A stretch of 64,000 nt of DNA from CALJXB01 sp965225935 (GTDB lineage Bacteria; Pseudomonadota; Alphaproteobacteria; Kiloniellales; JAKSDN01): contig CBDDCC010000023.1 of the NCBI GenBank assembly GCA_965225935.1, forward strand, positions 992,001 through 1,056,000, written 5' to 3'. Below are positions 60,860-64,000 of the stretch, in pieces. The position numbers and the translations under genes were made by a program. Position 1 is the stretch's first letter; each line of letters starts with the position of its first letter. The notes beneath the pieces were generated by a model. That model did not search any database, was not told the origin of the DNA, and was given only the letters and a program-made list of their open reading frames with translations.

Positions 60860-62659
60860 TCACATGGCCGGCTGGTGTGCGGACTCGCCTGCCAGCTTCA
60901 GGCCGGCCTTGCGCAAGCCTTCGACCAGGTGCTCGTAGAGCGGCTCCGGAAACTGCCAGACCCGCAGGAAGCTCGGGCCATCGCGCGCGAACTCCGGCTT
61001 CAGCGTCAGGAGGTCTTGCGCCGCCGCCTCCGCCGCTTGCGGGCGCCCGAGCTGGCCGAGGGCGGCCGCCTTCGCCAGGTGGGTCCAGAAGAACCTCGGC
61101 ATGTCGATCTTTTCCAGCTCGGCGACGGCCAGATCGTATTCCTGCCGGTCGTAGTGATAGAACACCTGCGCGAAGCGGTACCACTGGGGATGTACCGGAT
61201 TGAGGGTCATGGCTTTGTTCACCAGGGCAAGGCCGCGGTCCCAGTCGCCGCTCAGCGCCAGGCGAAGCCCGTAGTGGGCGAGCGCGTCGCTGTTGTTGGG
61301 ATTGAGGCGCAGGGCCGCTTCGCCCGCCTGCCGGAAACCCTCGAGATCGCCTTCGGTGAACAGTAGATTGGAAAGCACCATGTGGCCGGTCGCTTCCGCC
61401 GGATCCAGCTCTATGGCGCGCTTGACCGCCGCCTTGGCCTTCGCTGCCGCGGCGCCCGGCCCCGCCGCCCCGCCGACTCCGAAGCGCTTCTCCTGCATGT
61501 AGACGTTCGCCAGGACGGCCCAGGCCTCGGCGTAGGCCGGCTCGAGCGCGACCGCCCGTTCCAGGCAGGCCCTCACCTGGCCGTGGCGTTCGGGATTGAT
61601 GGTGATCTGATAGTCGTAGTAGCGCAGGACGCAGTCGTAGGCGTCGAGGCTGTCGGGCGGCTTGCGCTTGGAGACGGCCATGTCGTCCTGGGCCAGGACG
61701 CCGTACTTGCCGGCCAGGTTTCCCGCCACCTCCTCGGCAATGGCGGCCTCCACCTCGTAGATGCTGGCGGGCTTGAACGGCTCGTCGAAGGTCTTGACCC
61801 AGACGTAGCGTGCGCTCTTGGCGTCGATCAGGCGGCTGGTGATACGGATGTCCTCGCCGCTGGTGCGCACGCTGCCTTCGAGCACGTAGTCGACGCCGAA
61901 CTCGCGGCGCAGCGCCCGCGGATCGACCAGCCCGTCCCTGAAATGCTGCATGGTCCCGAGCGGCAGGACCCAGAGGTCGCGGAAGCGGGCGAGCTCGGTC
62001 GTCAGCTGCTCGGTGATGCCGTCGGAAAGGTACTGCTTGTCGTCGTCGCCGCTCAGGTTGAGGAACGGCAGGACCGCGATCGACGGGCCCTTCGGGAGGG
62101 CGAGAAGCGGATCCTGCTCCGCCGTGGTGGCTCCCGGCCCCGCGCCGATCAGCTCCGGCAGGCGCCAAGCCGCCACGGCCAGGACGACGAGCGCGCAGAC
62201 CGCCGCACCGAGCCATAGCCGGCTCTGCCGCGTGCCCAGGGCGGGCAGTCCGTCGGCGGCATCCGCGGGCTCCGCCGTTTCCAGCTCAGGACTGCCTTGC
62301 CACTCGAACCGGGGCAGGTAGCCGCCCTTGGGGATCGAGATCCTGATCGGATCGTCCCGGCCCGCGGTGGCGTAATAGCCGTCGAGGTCGTGACGCAGCC
62401 GCCGCGCCTCCAGCCGTACGATGGGATCTGTCTGCTGATCGAAGGTCTCGTCCCGGCCGAAGACCGACATGGCGATGGAGACGCCCTTCAGCAGCTCGCC
62501 CCGTCCGGCCAGCGTCTCCTCAACCACGTAGCGCAGGAAGGCGCCGCGGCGCGCGCGTCCACCAAGCACTCCGCTGTCGAGAATCTTTTTCAGTTGTTCG
62601 CGTACGGCTTGCGGCGACGGTTTGGCCGGTTCCGTGCCCTGCGAGCCTGAAACACCCAT
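60860..62659 (-). CDS. Winged-helix-like / TolB-like / TPR protein (often annotated adenylate cyclase-like)
   Basis: About 599 residues from the ATG at 62659 (GGGGAGAAG upstream); the frame opens 31 codons earlier. In order: an N-terminal ~110-residue domain ('VREQLKKILDSGVLGGRARRGAFLRYVVEETLAGRGELLKGVSIAMSVFGRDETFDQQTDPIVRLEARRLRHDLDGYY') typical of rhizobial-type signalling proteins; one membrane segment (LWLGAAVCALVVLAVAAW); a TolB/FlgO-like domain ('SIAVLPFLNLSGDDDKQYLSDGITEQLTTELARFRDLWVLP'); and TPR repeats in the last ~270 residues. It has no cyclase catalytic domain. It is probably a membrane-tethered sensor or regulator. Confidence 0.82.
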   Translation of the reverse strand: MGVSGSQGTEPAKPSPQAVREQLKKILDSGVLGGRARRGAFLRYVVEETLAGRGELLKGVSIAMSVFGRDETFDQQTDPIVRLEARRLRHDLDGYYATAGRDDPIRISIPKGGYLPRFEWQGSPELETAEPADAADGLPALGTRQSRLWLGAAVCALVVLAVAAWRLPELIGAGPGATTAEQDPLLALPKGPSIAVLPFLNLSGDDDKQYLSDGITEQLTTELARFRDLWVLPLGTMQHFRDGLVDPRALRREFGVDYVLEGSVRTSGEDIRITSRLIDAKSARYVWVKTFDEPFKPASIYEVEAAIAEEVAGNLAGKYGVLAQDDMAVSKRKPPDSLDAYDCVLRYYDYQITINPERHGQVRACLERAVALEPAYAEAWAVLANVYMQEKRFGVGGAAGPGAAAAKAKAAVKRAIELDPAEATGHMVLSNLLFTEGDLEGFRQAGEAALRLNPNNSDALAHYGLRLALSGDWDRGLALVNKAMTLNPVHPQWYRFAQVFYHYDRQEYDLAVAELEKIDMPRFFWTHLAKAAALGQLGRPQAAEAAAQDLLTLKPEFARDGPSFLRVWQFPEPLYEHLVEGLRKAGLKLAGESAHQPAM

Positions 62660-62891
62660 ACGACACTTCTCCCCTCGCTGCCGCCAAGTATATGCCAGGC
62701 AAGGAGTTTGTAGAGCCAGAAAATGGGCCGATGGCGCCGGAACAGGGGACAAAGGGCCGTTCCATGACCCTGTAGGAACATGTTCGCACTTCCGCGATGC
62801 GGAAGCCTGGCAATACTGGCGGACAACAAGCAGCCCTAGGGCGAGAGACAGGCAGGCTTGGAAAGCGAACGTGCGGCGGACGTGCCTCGAA

Positions 62892-63122
62892 GTGGACCCG
62901 GTTCAAGGCCTGGAGCGGCGGTTCCCGGGCCGTGCCCGGACGATCCGCCGCCGCGTGCGGGACGATGCCTCGTTCAAGGAACTCTGCGCCGACTACGCGG
63001 CGGCGTCCGCGGCCTTAGAACACTGGCAATCTCCGCCGCAGCGTTCCGAGGCCAAGGCCAAGGAATACCGGGACCTGCTCGCCGAACTGGAAGCCGAAAT
63101 CGCGGCGGCGCTGGATGACTAG
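62892..63122 (+). CDS. Small conserved-looking protein upstream of the sulfatase (YdcH/DUF465-like)
   Basis: About 76 residues if read from the GTG at 62892: VDPVQGLERRFPGRARTIRRRVRDDASFKELCADYAAASAALEHWQ..., ending RDLLAELEAEIAAALDD. This pattern (LERRFPG, DxxFxELCxDY, AxxALxxW, LxxELExEI) resembles small helical proteins of the DUF465/YdcH type that often occur next to sulfatases or dehydrogenases in proteobacteria. The start is uncertain: GTG codons at 62871 and 62892 are candidates and neither has a strong ribosome site. Confidence 0.6.
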   Translation: MDPVQGLERRFPGRARTIRRRVRDDASFKELCADYAAASAALEHWQSPPQRSEAKAKEYRDLLAELEAEIAAALDD

Positions 63123-63190
63123 TGCTTCACCAGGGCCGATGGCGGCTTCGCCGCTGGCCGCGACCCATTCGACCTAAGGAGGAGAATGTG

Positions 63191-64000
<810 letters not shown>

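Noticed and set aside
60702..62216. Extension of the MscS frame 505 codons upstream
   Set aside because: It lies over the TPR gene in another frame with typical shadow composition; the signal-like N-terminus begins at 60701.
62776..62785. GAACATGTTC palindrome as a LexA (SOS) box
   Set aside because: Alphaproteobacterial LexA sites are GAAC-N7-GTTC; the spacing here is two bases and neither neighbouring gene is a known SOS gene.

Overview
The window is high-GC DNA from a free-living alphaproteobacterium, most likely of the Rhodospirillales or a close relative. The evidence is gene order: mdh-sucCD-sucAB-lpd; a xerC/DUF484/fsa block beside priA and atpHAGDC; and the minus-strand train rplU-rpmA-obgE-proB-proA-nadD-rsfS-rlmH-gpmI-envC-ctpA-deacetylase-rppH. 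An LDH-like malate dehydrogenase and F1-ATPase genes separated from the Fo genes fit as well. The organism name is inference; no rRNA gene is present.

Layout. 1-4.9 kb: the end of an unknown protein, a DUF6494 protein, a SAF-domain dehydrogenase, an SDR and zapE. 5.0-14.5 kb: the TCA block for malate dehydrogenase, succinyl-CoA ligase and the whole 2-oxoglutarate dehydrogenase complex; its E2 has two lipoyl domains and an extra half of a subunit-binding domain. 14.5-20.6 kb: an MFS transporter, then xerC, DUF484 and fsa (minus) divergent from priA. 20.6-26.8 kb: F1-ATPase operon with a palindrome inside its likely promoter, followed by a ferritin-like protein. 26.8-39.4 kb: the long conserved minus-strand train for ribosome, NAD, proline, glycolysis and envelope genes, with a clear promoter before rplU and a hairpin terminator after rpmA. 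39.4-40.8 kb: an acid-ceramidase-like Ntn hydrolase and tRNA-Ser(CGA).

Accessory region. From tRNA-Ser to about 52.5 kb the DNA looks less GC-biased by eye (not counted). It holds three NTF2-like proteins (two of them a tandem pair), a racemase-family protein lacking its second catalytic Cys, a complete peptide-type ABC importer (one binding protein, two permeases, two ATPases), a LacI-family regulator and a DUF1028 hydrolase-like protein. The same LacI-type 12-bp palindrome, CAAAGCGCTTTG, lies inside both predicted promoters: that of the binding protein and that of the permease operon. This is best read as one LacI-controlled uptake and catabolism regulon for an unidentified, probably amide-containing or peptide-like compound.

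52.9-64 kb: a covalent-flavin dimethylglycine/sarcosine-dehydrogenase-type enzyme with a VOC protein, a ketopantoate-reductase-like protein, a Rid-like protein lacking the usual Arg, a DUF4242-class III cyclase fusion, a large MscS-type channel, a TPR regulator-like protein, a small protein and the start of an exported sulfatase that runs off the window.
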